Positions 35,153-44,195 of a stretch of 64,000 bases of DNA are shown here, in pieces; within the stretch, counting starts at the first letter, position 1; every line of letters starts with the position of its first letter. Position numbers and translations under genes: made by a program. The notes beneath the pieces were generated by a model, which saw only the letters and a program-made list of their open reading frames with translations, ran no database searches and was not told the DNA's origin. Origin of the DNA: Bacteroidota bacterium (GTDB taxonomy: Bacteria; Bacteroidota; Bacteroidia; Cytophagales; Spirosomataceae); contig JAIUOF010000010.1 in NCBI GenBank assembly GCA_020161355.1, forward strand, positions 1 to 64,000, given 5' to 3'.

Positions 35153-36262
35153 ATGAAAATTGCCATATTAGGAACCAGAGGTATTCCAAATAACTATGGT
35201 GGATTTGAACAATTGGCAGAATATCTATCTGTTTTCTTAGTAAAAAATGGATATGAAGTCACAGTATATAATTCACATAACCATCCTTACCAAAAAAAAA
35301 ATTGGAATGGTGTAAAAATAGTTCATTGCTGGGATCCTGAAGATAAATGGGGTACTGCTGGCCAGTTTATTTATGATTTAAACTGCATTAGACATATTAG
35401 GAAAAACAATTTTGATATTATACTTCAATTGGGGTATACCAGTAGCACAGTATGGGGGTGGTTGCTGCCTAAGAATGTTGTTGTAACTACAAATATGGAT
35501 GGCTTGGAGTGGCAAAGAAGTAAGTACTCAAAACCAGTTCGGAGATTTTTAAAATATGCTGAAAAGTTAGGAGTAAGATTTAGTGATCATTGGATATCAG
35601 ATTCTATTGGTATATCTTTATACTTATCTGACTCATATAATATTCCATCCACTTTCATTCCTTATGGCTCTCATCTTTTCGAAACACCTGTCGCAGATAT
35701 ATTATCCAAATTTGATTTAGAACCATACGAATATGATTTGATTGTTGCAAGAATGGAGCCTGAAAACAATATTGAGATTATATTGGATGGTTATGCCAAG
35801 TCAAATCAAAATAGAAAATTTGTAATTATTGGAAGAACTAATACCCCGTTTGGAAAGTATTTGGTTGAGAAATTCAAAGGGAATAAAAATATAATTTTCA
35901 AAGGAGGAATATATGATATTAACATTTTAAACAATATTCGTCATTTTTCAAATTTATACTTTCATGGTCATTCGGTTGGAGGAACAAATCCTTCTTTACT
36001 GGAAGCAATGGCTTCACAAGGTTTGATTTGTGCAAATGATAATATCTTTAATAAATCCATTTTAGGGTCTGATGCTTTTTATTTTAACAATCAAGATCAG
36101 GTAGCTGAAACCATTAATAAGGTAAATAAAAGTGACTTTTTTAATTTTATAGAAAATAATAACCTTAAAATTAAAGAATTGTACGATTGGGATAATATTA
36201 ATGGCCAATATTTGAATCACCTTAAAGAGGTTTTTAATAAAGGAGTAAGAAAAGGACGATGA
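35153..36262 (+). CDS. DUF1972-type glycosyltransferase (rhamnosyltransferase-like)
   Basis: 369 residues. The N-terminus IAILGTRGIPNNYGGFEQ is the hallmark of DUF1972, the N-terminal half of a group of GT4 enzymes often annotated as rhamnosyltransferases. The C-terminal half has GHSVGGTNPSLLEAMA as the donor-binding region. With rmlA and rmlD just downstream, rhamnose transfer is plausible but not shown. It is the last gene of the A+T-rich cassette. Confidence 0.87.
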   Translation: MKIAILGTRGIPNNYGGFEQLAEYLSVFLVKNGYEVTVYNSHNHPYQKKNWNGVKIVHCWDPEDKWGTAGQFIYDLNCIRHIRKNNFDIILQLGYTSSTVWGWLLPKNVVVTTNMDGLEWQRSKYSKPVRRFLKYAEKLGVRFSDHWISDSIGISLYLSDSYNIPSTFIPYGSHLFETPVADILSKFDLEPYEYDLIVARMEPENNIEIILDGYAKSNQNRKFVIIGRTNTPFGKYLVEKFKGNKNIIFKGGIYDINILNNIRHFSNLYFHGHSVGGTNPSLLEAMASQGLICANDNIFNKSILGSDAFYFNNQDQVAETINKVNKSDFFNFIENNNLKIKELYDWDNINGQYLNHLKEVFNKGVRKGR

Positions 36263-36296
36263 TCTGTAAATAATTACCATCTGATAGCGAAATAAT

Positions 36297-37166
36297 ATGA
36301 AAGGTATTATACTTGCGGGAGGCTCCGGTACTCGATTGCATCCCTTGACTTTGGCAGTAAGTAAACAACTCATGCCTGTTTACGATAAGCCCATGATTTA
36401 CTATCCCCTATCTATTTTAATGCTTTCGGGTATCCATGAGATATTAATCATTTCTACCCCACAGGATTTGCCTTTTTTTGAAAAACTACTGGGAGATGGC
36501 AATCGTATAGGTTGTAAACTTAGTTATGCCGTACAACCAAGTCCTGATGGCCTGGCTCAGGCCTTTATTATTGGCGAAAGCTTTATTGGCAGCGATGCAG
36601 TGGCATTGGTATTGGGTGACAATATATTTTATGGTTCAGGCTTGAGTAAGTTGCTGCAGTCCTGTATTGACCCAAGGGGTGGAATAGTGTTTGCCTATCC
36701 GGTTCACGATCCTGAGAGATATGGGGTAGTGGAGTTTGATGAACATTTTAAGGCACTTTCAATCGAAGAAAAACCCGATAGTCCGAAAAGTAATTATGCG
36801 GTCCCCGGTTTATATTTTTATGATAATCGGGTGGTTAAAATCGCCAAAAACATAAAACCCAGTCCAAGAGGTGAACTGGAAATAACAGATATCAACAAAG
36901 TATATTTGGAAGAAGGCAACCTGAAAGTAGGTGTCATGGACAGAGGAACTGCCTGGCTGGACACGGGTACTTTTAATTCACTCATGCAAGCGGGGCAATT
37001 TGTACAAGTAATTGAAGAAAGACAAGGATTGAAAATCGGCTGTATCGAAGAAGTTGCCTTTAGGATGGGTTTCATTGATGAAAACAAATTGGAAGAAATC
37101 GCCAGGCCTTTGGTAAAATCAGGTTATGGAAAATATCTTCTTTCTTTAATTCCTGAAAAAAAGTAA
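36297..37166 (+). CDS. rmlA: Glucose-1-phosphate thymidylyltransferase
   Basis: 289 residues, the usual length. The signature GGSGTRLHPLT is at the start, with LGDNIFYG (substrate and metal-binding Asp) and the C-terminal helices of RmlA present. It makes dTDP-glucose from glucose 1-phosphate and dTTP, the first step to dTDP-rhamnose. Base composition returns to the genome norm here, unlike the genes before it. It is 3 bp from rmlD. rmlB and rmlC are absent from the window. Confidence 0.95.
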   Translation: MKGIILAGGSGTRLHPLTLAVSKQLMPVYDKPMIYYPLSILMLSGIHEILIISTPQDLPFFEKLLGDGNRIGCKLSYAVQPSPDGLAQAFIIGESFIGSDAVALVLGDNIFYGSGLSKLLQSCIDPRGGIVFAYPVHDPERYGVVEFDEHFKALSIEEKPDSPKSNYAVPGLYFYDNRVVKIAKNIKPSPRGELEITDINKVYLEEGNLKVGVMDRGTAWLDTGTFNSLMQAGQFVQVIEERQGLKIGCIEEVAFRMGFIDENKLEEIARPLVKSGYGKYLLSLIPEKK

Positions 37167-37169
37167 AAG

Positions 37170-38018
37170 ATGAAAGTTTTAATCATAGGCGGAGATGGTC
37201 AGTTAGGCCAATGTTTTAATAGCATAGCGGGAAAATGGCCTGCGTTGGAGTTGGTTTTTGGAGATAAGGCTGATTGCGACATCCTGGATTATGAGGTACT
37301 TCAAAAGGTATTCGCCCACCAAAAGCCTGATTTTGTCATCAACTGTGCTGCCTATACTGCGGTTGATAAGGCAGAAGATGAAGAAGAAATGGCATGGGCT
37401 ATCAATGCTACCGGTGCAGAAAACGTTGCCAAAGCTTGTGAGCCTTTCAATACTACCTTGATTCATATTTCAACTGATTTTGTCTTTGAAGGAAATATGC
37501 CCGTTTTGTTAAATGAAGAAATGCCAACCTTACCCATCAGTGTATATGGTAAAACCAAGCTGGAAGGGGAGCATTTGGTAGCAAAAAATTGTGAAAAGCA
37601 TTTTATCATTCGCACCAGTTGGCTGTATTCTGAGTTTGCCAACAATTTCATGAAAACCATGCTGAAGCTTTCAGAGACCCGCTCAGCCCTAGGAATCATC
37701 GCCGACCAGATCGGGAGTCCTACCTATGCGGTGGATCTGGCTGATGCTGTTTTACAAATAATCGATTCGGACAGCAAAAATTATGGTACTTACCATTACA
37801 GCAATGAAGGGGTAATTTCCTGGTTTGATTTTGCCCATGGGATTTTTGAAATCGTCGGGGAAAATATGATCCTGCATCCATTAAAGACCTTTGAGTATCC
37901 AACCAAAGCCAAAAGACCCGCCTGGAGTGCCATGGACAAAGCCAAGATCAAAAAGGAGTTTGGACTGGAAATTCCTTATTGGAGAGATAGTTTGAAGATA
38001 GCAATTTCTAAAATATAA
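37170..38018 (+). CDS. rmlD: dTDP-4-dehydrorhamnose reductase
   Basis: 282 residues, short-chain dehydrogenase type. Cofactor motif GGDGQLGQ, then INCAAYTAVDKAE and the Tyr-Lys pair in YGKTKLEGE are all typical of RmlD. It reduces dTDP-4-dehydro-rhamnose with NAD(P)H, the last step of dTDP-L-rhamnose synthesis. It directly follows rmlA, but the middle enzymes (dehydratase RmlB, epimerase RmlC) must be elsewhere. Confidence 0.94.
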   Translation: MKVLIIGGDGQLGQCFNSIAGKWPALELVFGDKADCDILDYEVLQKVFAHQKPDFVINCAAYTAVDKAEDEEEMAWAINATGAENVAKACEPFNTTLIHISTDFVFEGNMPVLLNEEMPTLPISVYGKTKLEGEHLVAKNCEKHFIIRTSWLYSEFANNFMKTMLKLSETRSALGIIADQIGSPTYAVDLADAVLQIIDSDSKNYGTYHYSNEGVISWFDFAHGIFEIVGENMILHPLKTFEYPTKAKRPAWSAMDKAKIKKEFGLEIPYWRDSLKIAISKI

Positions 38019-38244
38019 TAATTTTTAGTAAGCTGAATAAATCTTGATTCATTAAGCAATAGTAAAATTGTGGAATCTGGATTTTAAACCTAATAAAATA
38101 ACTGATACTGCATCCTTCCTACAGAAAGGCAGAGATGGCCAAAAGGATCAACCAAAGAAGATTTTGAAGATTTTACCTTCCCTCTGGATTCCCGGTAAGA
38201 TTTCTCAATTCCATTATTTTAACTTAAATCCACTTTTATAGCAT

Positions 38245-39096
38245 ATGCTCCTTTGCCTGGTGACCGGGCAAAGGCTGGTAATATTACCTGTAAACTCAAT
38301 AAAAGTGGAGAAAGTCCGGCTGGTCAACCTGCTGATTTCCCCGGGTACCTTCAGAAAGATCCTCGACGAAATCCTGGTATTGGGTTTTAAGAGGCAGTCT
38401 TCCTATGTGTGTCTGGCCAATGTGCATCTCTGTATGGCCCTGGAGCAAGACCAGGCTCTCAGAGAAATGGTGAACCATGCCGACATCGTAGCTCCTGACG
38501 GCATGCCGTTGGTGCTGGCCATGAAAGATTTGTATGGGAAGGTCCTCCAAAGGGTATCCGGGCCCGACTTGCTCCCCGCCCTGCTTATGTATGCCGAAAA
38601 CTATAACCTGAGTGCGTTTTATTTGATGTCTGACGAGGTTCTGCTGAGCAAACTTCTGGAATATACCCGCAGCAGACATCCCTGGCTTATCGTGAGTGGC
38701 GTCAATAGTATTCCAAACCCCGCAATACCGCAGGAAGTAGAAGACTGTATCTATAATATCAATGCCTCCAAAGCCAACTTTTTACTAGTCTCGATGCCAA
38801 GTCCGGCCCAGGAAAAATGGATGGCAGAAATGCATGGGAAAATCAATGCCTGTATGATAGGCATAGGGAGTGCCGTGAAGATACTGTTGGGCCTGGAAAA
38901 AAGGGCTCCCTACTGGATGCAGCAGGCCGGGCTGGAATGGTTGTACATGTTGTCGGCAAAACCACTCCAAAGATTTAAGCAATATTTTGTTCCCAATGCC
39001 AGATTCATGGCTTTGATATTGAAAGAGAAAATCAAACTGAGTCTGAACCGAAAATACAGAGCAGAAGAACTGGCAAAAAGGAGTTTCCCCATCTGA
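38245..39096 (+). CDS. WecG/TagA/CpsF family glycosyltransferase
   Basis: 283 residues from the ATG at 38245. The first 20 residues do not look like the family, and a GTG at 38305 (giving VEKVRLVNLLIS) is a likely alternative start. Family motifs present: VCLANVHLC, the active-site segment ADIVAPDGMPLV, and VSMPSPAQEKWM. The enzyme adds N-acetylmannosaminuronate or N-acetylmannosamine in characterised relatives. It stands alone, 226 bp after rmlD, followed by a repeat-rich gap, in normal base composition. Confidence 0.85.
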   Translation: MLLCLVTGQRLVILPVNSIKVEKVRLVNLLISPGTFRKILDEILVLGFKRQSSYVCLANVHLCMALEQDQALREMVNHADIVAPDGMPLVLAMKDLYGKVLQRVSGPDLLPALLMYAENYNLSAFYLMSDEVLLSKLLEYTRSRHPWLIVSGVNSIPNPAIPQEVEDCIYNINASKANFLLVSMPSPAQEKWMAEMHGKINACMIGIGSAVKILLGLEKRAPYWMQQAGLEWLYMLSAKPLQRFKQYFVPNARFMALILKEKIKLSLNRKYRAEELAKRSFPI

Positions 39097-39770
39097 AAAG
39101 GATGTTTGGTTTTAGGGAACAGGCAACAGTGTTTTAAGTTGGAAAGGTGGTAAGATTTGCGATTAACTATTAACGATTTTTGATTGACTGATAGCCGAAA
39201 GCTTATAAAAACCACAAAGAACGCAAAGAAGACACGAAATACGCGAAGAATGAGAATGCCCTTTGAGAAACTTTGTGCCTTCTTTGTGGAACTTGGCGTA
39301 ACGATTTACGAAAGGGAACATGCAGCAGGGAGTAGGCAACAGTGGCTTGAGTTGGTAAGTTAGAAAGGTGGAAAGATTTTCGATTGACGATTGATTTGAG
39401 GGAACAGGCAACGGGGAGCAGGCAACAGTGTTTTAAGTTGGAAAGTTAGAAAGTTGGTAAGTTGGAAAGTACCGGGATGCGAGGGGCTAGTGCAATGTTC
39501 AAGGTGTTAAACCTAAATGCTCTTAATTCCTTAATGGTAAAAAAATAGAACTCAGATTTCTTTGTGCATTTTGTGCCTTCTTTGTGGAACTTGGTGTAAT
39601 GATTTACGAAAGGGAACAGGCAGCAGGCAACAGTGGGGTTAGTTGGAAAGGTGGAAAGATTTTCGATTAACGATTTTTGATTTACGATTGGCTAATAGCC
39701 GAAAGCTGACGGCTGATAGCTTTTCGATATAAAAAAACTAATTTAGCCTTCGGGAGGAAGAGCTATTCTG
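39097..39770. repeat. Repeat-rich non-coding region
   Basis: A mosaic of imperfect repeats: GGGAACAGGCAACAG units, AGTTGGAAAGGTGG units, CGATTAACGATTTTTGATT units, TAGCCGAAAGCT units, and a CCACAAAG/CTTTGTGG inverted pair at about 39206-39290, partly repeated near 39562-39600. The same first two units occur at 53.0-53.4 kb. No gene or RNA is evident. Confidence 0.75.
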
Positions 39771-40205
39771 ATGGATTTAAGAAGAAAATGGTTTAAGGTT
39801 ACCAGTTGGGTTTTAATTGGAGTCCTGATGGGATTCACCCTATATTGTAGTTGGGTACCACTTCCGCAGATGGAAAAGATGGGCATATTCCCCGGCTGGC
39901 TGTCGGCCTGGGCGGATGCTCCCCAAAATCAGGATTTACGGACGGCAGTTCCATTTTTGTTCATGGGATTTCTAATCTCATTGCGTTTCAAAAAAATAAG
40001 ATTGTGGTTGGGGATTACGCTGGCGGGAGCAAGTTTGCTTCTGGCCGAAGCCGGTCAGTTGTTTTTGGTTAAGAGACACTTTTCCTGGTTGGATATCGGT
40101 TATGGTTTGGCAGGACTTTTGATTGGAACGTTTTCGGGATTACGCTTTAACAGCATGATTAGGAGCCAGAAAATCAGGAGTTTGAAAGCAAGAAAAAGTG
40201 CCTAA
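39771..40205 (+). CDS. VanZ-like membrane protein
   Basis: 144 residues with four hydrophobic helices and the VanZ-like pattern DLRTAVPFLFMGFL followed by AEAGQLFLVKRHFSWLDIGYGLAG. VanZ-like proteins are common at the ends of Bacteroidota exopolysaccharide operons; their activity is not established outside teicoplanin resistance. Start follows a long repeat region, so it has its own promoter. Confidence 0.78.
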   Translation: MDLRRKWFKVTSWVLIGVLMGFTLYCSWVPLPQMEKMGIFPGWLSAWADAPQNQDLRTAVPFLFMGFLISLRFKKIRLWLGITLAGASLLLAEAGQLFLVKRHFSWLDIGYGLAGLLIGTFSGLRFNSMIRSQKIRSLKARKSA

Positions 40206-40406
40206 AAATAGGAAATTTGGAAATTCCATGATTTTTTAGAACATTATAAATATGAATATAAAAATAGTTATTCAAATACGTACCAAAAAATAAATATTTA
40301 AAATTTAATTTGCAATTCGACCGCTAAATGGCAATCTTTGTTTATATTGGAATGCCATGTTAAATCTAGTTAATTCATTTTTTTAATTTTTTTAAAACCA
40401 AAGTTT

Positions 40407-41426
40407 ATGAAATCTAACAAGTCCTATTTTATTGGAATGATCGCAACACTTGCATTCCTTTTTTTAGGGGTAAGCAGTTGTAAGAAGGAAACCGTTGATG
40501 AAGTGCCTGATTTCAGCCAGACCTTTAAAAATGTAGCCGTTACACCTATCACGGTTACCAGTCCTGCCGCTACTACTTATACTGCCGGATCAGTAAGCAC
40601 CCCTCCGACTGTAGCTGCTGCTGCTGCTGCTTTAACCTTGGGCAATACTACTCCTGAGCTGCAGGCTGCTGCCAGTAAAGTAGATACCAATGCCGCTAAA
40701 TCAATTGCTACAGGTGTTACTTCTGCCCTTGCAGATATTAAAGCCGGTAAAGCCCTGCCAGCCGCTCTGGCCACCAATGTAAAGACCCTGATTGCTTCGG
40801 GTGCTGCCAATGCATTTTTGGCAACCCTGACCAAGCCTACTGTGGATGGAAAAGCGATTGGTGGTAGAACAGGGGGCAATCCCGGAAGCAATGTGGCTAA
40901 GCCAGAAGTAGAAATGGCCAGCATCGCCAATGCCTGTAACGACGCCATCAAACTGGCTTTCGACAATGCCAAAAAAGGTCTGGATGACGGAAAGGCAGCT
41001 GAAATCGCTAAAATCAAAGCGGCTTACGATAATAATATCAAAGCGGCTGATGTGGCTGCTGACAAGGCTACTGCTCTTACTTTAAAAACTCAGAATCTGG
41101 CGGTGGCACTTTCTTTATTTAATACGGCTTACGATGGTCTGAATGCTGCTTTAACGGCTAAAAAGATTACGCAATCGCAATACAATATTTTTGTTGCCAT
41201 CATGATAAGCATTTATCAGGATACCGTTAACAATTATGAAGCCTTATATTCGGCCACGATTGCTGCTCTGGATGCTAAAGCCAAGGCGATTACCGACAAG
41301 GCTAAAGCTGCCAGTGATGCAGATACTAAAAAAGTAACCGACGAGTACAATACCCAGCTGGCCGCTATCACCAAAACTTATACTGACGAAAATATCAAAT
41401 GTCATAATCAGGGTGGTGGAAACTAA
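40407..41426 (+). CDS. Ala-rich lipoprotein with long helical region
   Basis: 339 residues with lipoprotein signal peptide ending VSSC. The mature protein is unusually rich in Ala, Lys and Thr; residues 50-130 are low-complexity, and about 165-335 look like long amphipathic helices or coiled coil (repeated AKA, DKA and KIKAAYD). It is 3 bp before the first YjbH-like gene. In the E. coli yjbEFGH and gfc capsule operons a small Ala/Thr-rich protein precedes the other members, but this one is much longer and homology is not clear. Function unknown. Confidence 0.7.
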   Translation: MKSNKSYFIGMIATLAFLFLGVSSCKKETVDEVPDFSQTFKNVAVTPITVTSPAATTYTAGSVSTPPTVAAAAAALTLGNTTPELQAAASKVDTNAAKSIATGVTSALADIKAGKALPAALATNVKTLIASGAANAFLATLTKPTVDGKAIGGRTGGNPGSNVAKPEVEMASIANACNDAIKLAFDNAKKGLDDGKAAEIAKIKAAYDNNIKAADVAADKATALTLKTQNLAVALSLFNTAYDGLNAALTAKKITQSQYNIFVAIMISIYQDTVNNYEALYSATIAALDAKAKAITDKAKAASDADTKKVTDEYNTQLAAITKTYTDENIKCHNQGGGN

Positions 41427-41429
41427 GGT

Positions 41430-42248
41430 TTGGGAATGATTGATTTCTTAAGATTTAATACCGGACTGGCAAGGGTTATGCTCTTGTCAGTCTTTTTATT
41501 TTCAGGGTTTTGGGCTCAGTCTCAGCGAAACCTTTCCGGCAAGCCGGGCTATTTCAATGTACCCTCCGCCGCACCGCTGGCCGATGGTCTTTTGAGTTTT
41601 GGCTACAACTACAATCCCCAAAAATATAGTTTGAGGTATCCAGGGAAACTTTCCGAACAAATCCTTTATGTAAATCTGGGCTTACTTCCCAATGTTGATG
41701 TTACCTTTTCTTTATTGCAGGCACGTGAAAATGGTAAAAAAATCAAGGATGGACTGGGGGACAGGCAGTTTGACATCAGATGGAGGCTATTCAATGAAAA
41801 GAAGTATCAACCATCAGTGGCTTTGGTTATGACCAATCCTTTTACTATAGATGCAGCGATGATTACTCAGGCTGTGGTGGCCACCAAGCATTTTGAGCTG
41901 CTCCCCTGGCTCCAAACAGAGACTACTATGGGATATGGCAGCAATTATTATTTTTATAGGGCAGAAGAAAACCGTAACAATGGCAATATTTTCACCAAGT
42001 TTACCTTACAAAAGAAGACAGCTGACAAGTTCAAAAATTCGTATCTGGTAGGCCCCATTGCAGGTGGAAAAATTTCCTTCAAAAATATAGGCGGGCTGAT
42101 GGGCGAATGGGATGGTCTCAAATGGAATGCCGGAGCCTATCTTAATATTATTGACCACCTGCATGTGCAGGCTGGCATACTCAACGGAGATCAATGGATG
42201 TTTGGAGCTTCGTTTCAGGGAAACCTTAACCCCAAAAACCGTGATTGA
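41430..42248 (+). CDS. YjbH-like outer-membrane barrel, N-terminal type
   Basis: 272 residues with a signal peptide ending in AQSQ. The mature sequence begins GKPGYFNVPSAAPLADG, then DGLGDRQFDIRWRLF; both are close to the start and first-barrel region of YjbH (about 700 residues in E. coli). Alternating beta-strands follow to the end, so this looks like a free first barrel. YjbH/GfcD proteins help secrete group 4 capsule-type polysaccharide. The next gene (3 bp on) supplies a second barrel. Confidence 0.72.
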   Translation: MGMIDFLRFNTGLARVMLLSVFLFSGFWAQSQRNLSGKPGYFNVPSAAPLADGLLSFGYNYNPQKYSLRYPGKLSEQILYVNLGLLPNVDVTFSLLQARENGKKIKDGLGDRQFDIRWRLFNEKKYQPSVALVMTNPFTIDAAMITQAVVATKHFELLPWLQTETTMGYGSNYYFYRAEENRNNGNIFTKFTLQKKTADKFKNSYLVGPIAGGKISFKNIGGLMGEWDGLKWNAGAYLNIIDHLHVQAGILNGDQWMFGASFQGNLNPKNRD

Positions 42249-42251
42249 CCT

Positions 42252-43328
42252 ATGAAAAAGAGATTGTTGCTTTTGGGTCTGATTTGCTTTGCGGTGTGGA
42301 ATGCCGGAGCTCAAAACATGTTGCGGTCTATGGAAAAAACCGTTCGGCTCGACAGCTCGCTGTATTTTGAAAACCGTACCCTCAGAAGTCAGGTACTCAA
42401 CTTTGCCCAATTGCGTAACGAAGAAGGCATGACCGATGTCACGCCCATGATACATGGCATACCGGTGGCCACTTATTCGCTGAATGCCGGGGGGGAAGTG
42501 ATAGCAAATGAGGCTTCTTATTTTCCGGAGCATCTCAGCCAGAATTTCTGGAATTACAAAATAGACTTTGTTCTGAAGCCCACCTTTGTGGCCAGTTTTG
42601 GTAATTTTGATAAGCCGACTGCCAATAAAACCAGTTTGCTGCTCAATACCAATATCGTATTGCCATTGGGGCTATCGGTTTACACGGGCATCAATTTTCC
42701 GCTGGTCAATCAGCTGACGAGTCAACCCCGTACCATTAGTCCTGCACCTACTTATCTGAGTCAGTTTCTTAATCTGGGGTCTTACAGGTATATGTCCTGG
42801 TCGGCGGGGCTTTTTTACCGTGACCGATACGGGGCTGACTTCCAGTATCAGAAAGCTGATCCCTCCTCCAAATATTCCTATGGACTGGATGTCAATTATT
42901 CCGGATTGTATTACTGGTATCCCCGGGAATTCAGATACACGGGTTTTAAGGATCTCTCGGCCCTGTTTAATTTTTCAGTACGCTGGTATAAATACAATTC
43001 ACAGCTCAAGCTTACTGCCGGGAGGTTTTTGTATGGCGACAACGGTGCCAGGCTGGAGTTTGTAAGGATGTATAAAAAGGCGGATGTGGGATTTTTTAGT
43101 GTGGCCTCTAACCATGGGGTTACGCTGGGCTTGCATCTGGCTTTCGCGATTCCGCCGGGCAGCATTGCTGAAAATAAATATGTGAGACTACGTACCAGCG
43201 AGGAGTTTGCCTGGGATTATTATTATTCTACGGGTTATTTTATTGGCGAGCGTTTCAGAACCAACTTCCGTCTGGATGAGCGGCTGGCCCTGTATCATAC
43301 CAATTACTGGAATCAGTTTCAGAGATAA
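42252..43328 (+). CDS. Outer-membrane barrel protein, possible YjbH C-terminal half
   Basis: 358 residues, signal peptide ending GAQN. The protein is beta-rich and ends with strands such as YGDNGARLEFVRMYKKADVG, and GLHLAFAIPPG, resembling the second barrel of YjbH in layout (a Gly-Ala-x-Leu-Glu stretch followed by a Pro-containing strand). The match is weaker than for 41430-42248 and rests partly on position. If correct, one double-barrel protein is encoded here as two adjacent genes. Confidence 0.55.
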   Translation: MKKRLLLLGLICFAVWNAGAQNMLRSMEKTVRLDSSLYFENRTLRSQVLNFAQLRNEEGMTDVTPMIHGIPVATYSLNAGGEVIANEASYFPEHLSQNFWNYKIDFVLKPTFVASFGNFDKPTANKTSLLLNTNIVLPLGLSVYTGINFPLVNQLTSQPRTISPAPTYLSQFLNLGSYRYMSWSAGLFYRDRYGADFQYQKADPSSKYSYGLDVNYSGLYYWYPREFRYTGFKDLSALFNFSVRWYKYNSQLKLTAGRFLYGDNGARLEFVRMYKKADVGFFSVASNHGVTLGLHLAFAIPPGSIAENKYVRLRTSEEFAWDYYYSTGYFIGERFRTNFRLDERLALYHTNYWNQFQR

Positions 43329-43378
43329 GTATGGATTTTGGGTTTCCCGATTCTCTTTAATTTGATTTTGCTTTTTTT

Positions 43379-43860
43379 AAAACACATAGCCCTGAAATTT
43401 TCCTATGTGCCTATTGTGGTATTTCCTGATGTGTACTATGTGGTAAAAAAAAAGCACATAGGCCACATAGCCCTGAAATTTTCCTATGTGCCTATTGTTG
43501 TATTTCCTATTCTGTACTATGTGGTAAAGATTTCAAACACATAGCTCACATAGAATTGTGCTATTTGGTAAAGTTTTTTAACACATAGTTCACATAGATT
43601 TGTATAAGCGAAAAAGATTTTAAACAAATAGATCACCTGATACTGAAAATTCCTATGTGCCTACTGTGGTATTTCCTACTGTGTACTATGTGGTAAAAAA
43701 ATAGAACACATAGTTCACATAGAATTGTGCTATTCGGTAAAGATTCAAAACACATAGTTCACATAGCCCAGAAATTTTCTTATGTGCCTATTGTGGTATT
43801 TCCTACTGTGTACTATGTGGTAAAAAAATAGAACACATAATTCACATAGAAGTAGTACCC
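43379..43860 (+). repeat. CACATAG/CTATGTG palindromic repeat cluster
   Basis: About four imperfect units of 85-120 bp. Each has ACACATAG-n-CACATAG on the left and CTATGTGCCTATTGTGGTA, then TACTATGTGGTAAA on the right, so each unit can fold on itself. Spacers are short and vary. The 43338-43544 open frame through the first units is an artefact of the repeat. A related copy is at 20489-20594. Confidence 0.85.
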
Positions 43861-43946
43861 TTTTGAGGTGTTTTTTGTTAAAGATTAAAAACTTCTGATA
43901 TCCAAAAAAAAGATATGGCTAATGAGATTATTAAGTGCAAAAAAAA

Positions 43947-43983
43947 ACTCAGTGAATAATTTTCACTGAGTCAGAATTTTTAA
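43947..43983 (+). terminator. Probable terminator after the YjbH-like genes
   Basis: ACTCAGTGAA (43947-43956) pairs with TTCACTGAGT (43962-43971), followed by a weak T-run; a stronger A-run lies on the left, so on the minus strand it could also act. No minus-strand gene is present nearby. Confidence 0.6.
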
Positions 43984-43995
43984 AGGAACATGATT

Positions 43996-44097
43996 ATGGC
44001 GGAGGCAACTAAAAAAACTACTACTACCAACCTGATCCAAATTCCGGGTGCTGTCTCTGTGTGTTTTTGCATAATCTTCCTGGCTTTAAAGTGTTAA
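43996..44097 (+). CDS. Candidate 33-residue membrane peptide
   Basis: An ATG-started 33-codon frame: a short polar Thr/Lys-rich start, then a hydrophobic helix-like stretch (from LIQIPGAVSVCFC to the end) with cysteines near both ends. The codon composition is protein-like and it stands between the repeat cluster and the next gene, preceded by AAAGGAACATGATT. No homolog is recalled; a chance frame remains quite possible. Confidence 0.3.
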   Translation: MAEATKKTTTTNLIQIPGAVSVCFCIIFLALKC

Positions 44098-44195
44098 AAT
44101 AAATAATTCCATGTCTCCGAAATTAAGTCTTAAATCCAAGGGAACAAAATATTTTATGTAACATTTATTATTCGGCTGAAATTTATATTCATGTA

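Noticed and set aside
43338..43544. 68-codon frame in the CACATAG repeat cluster
   Set aside because: Its protein repeats with the DNA repeats (IALKFSYVPIVVFP occurs twice), which is the expected by-product of the repeat.
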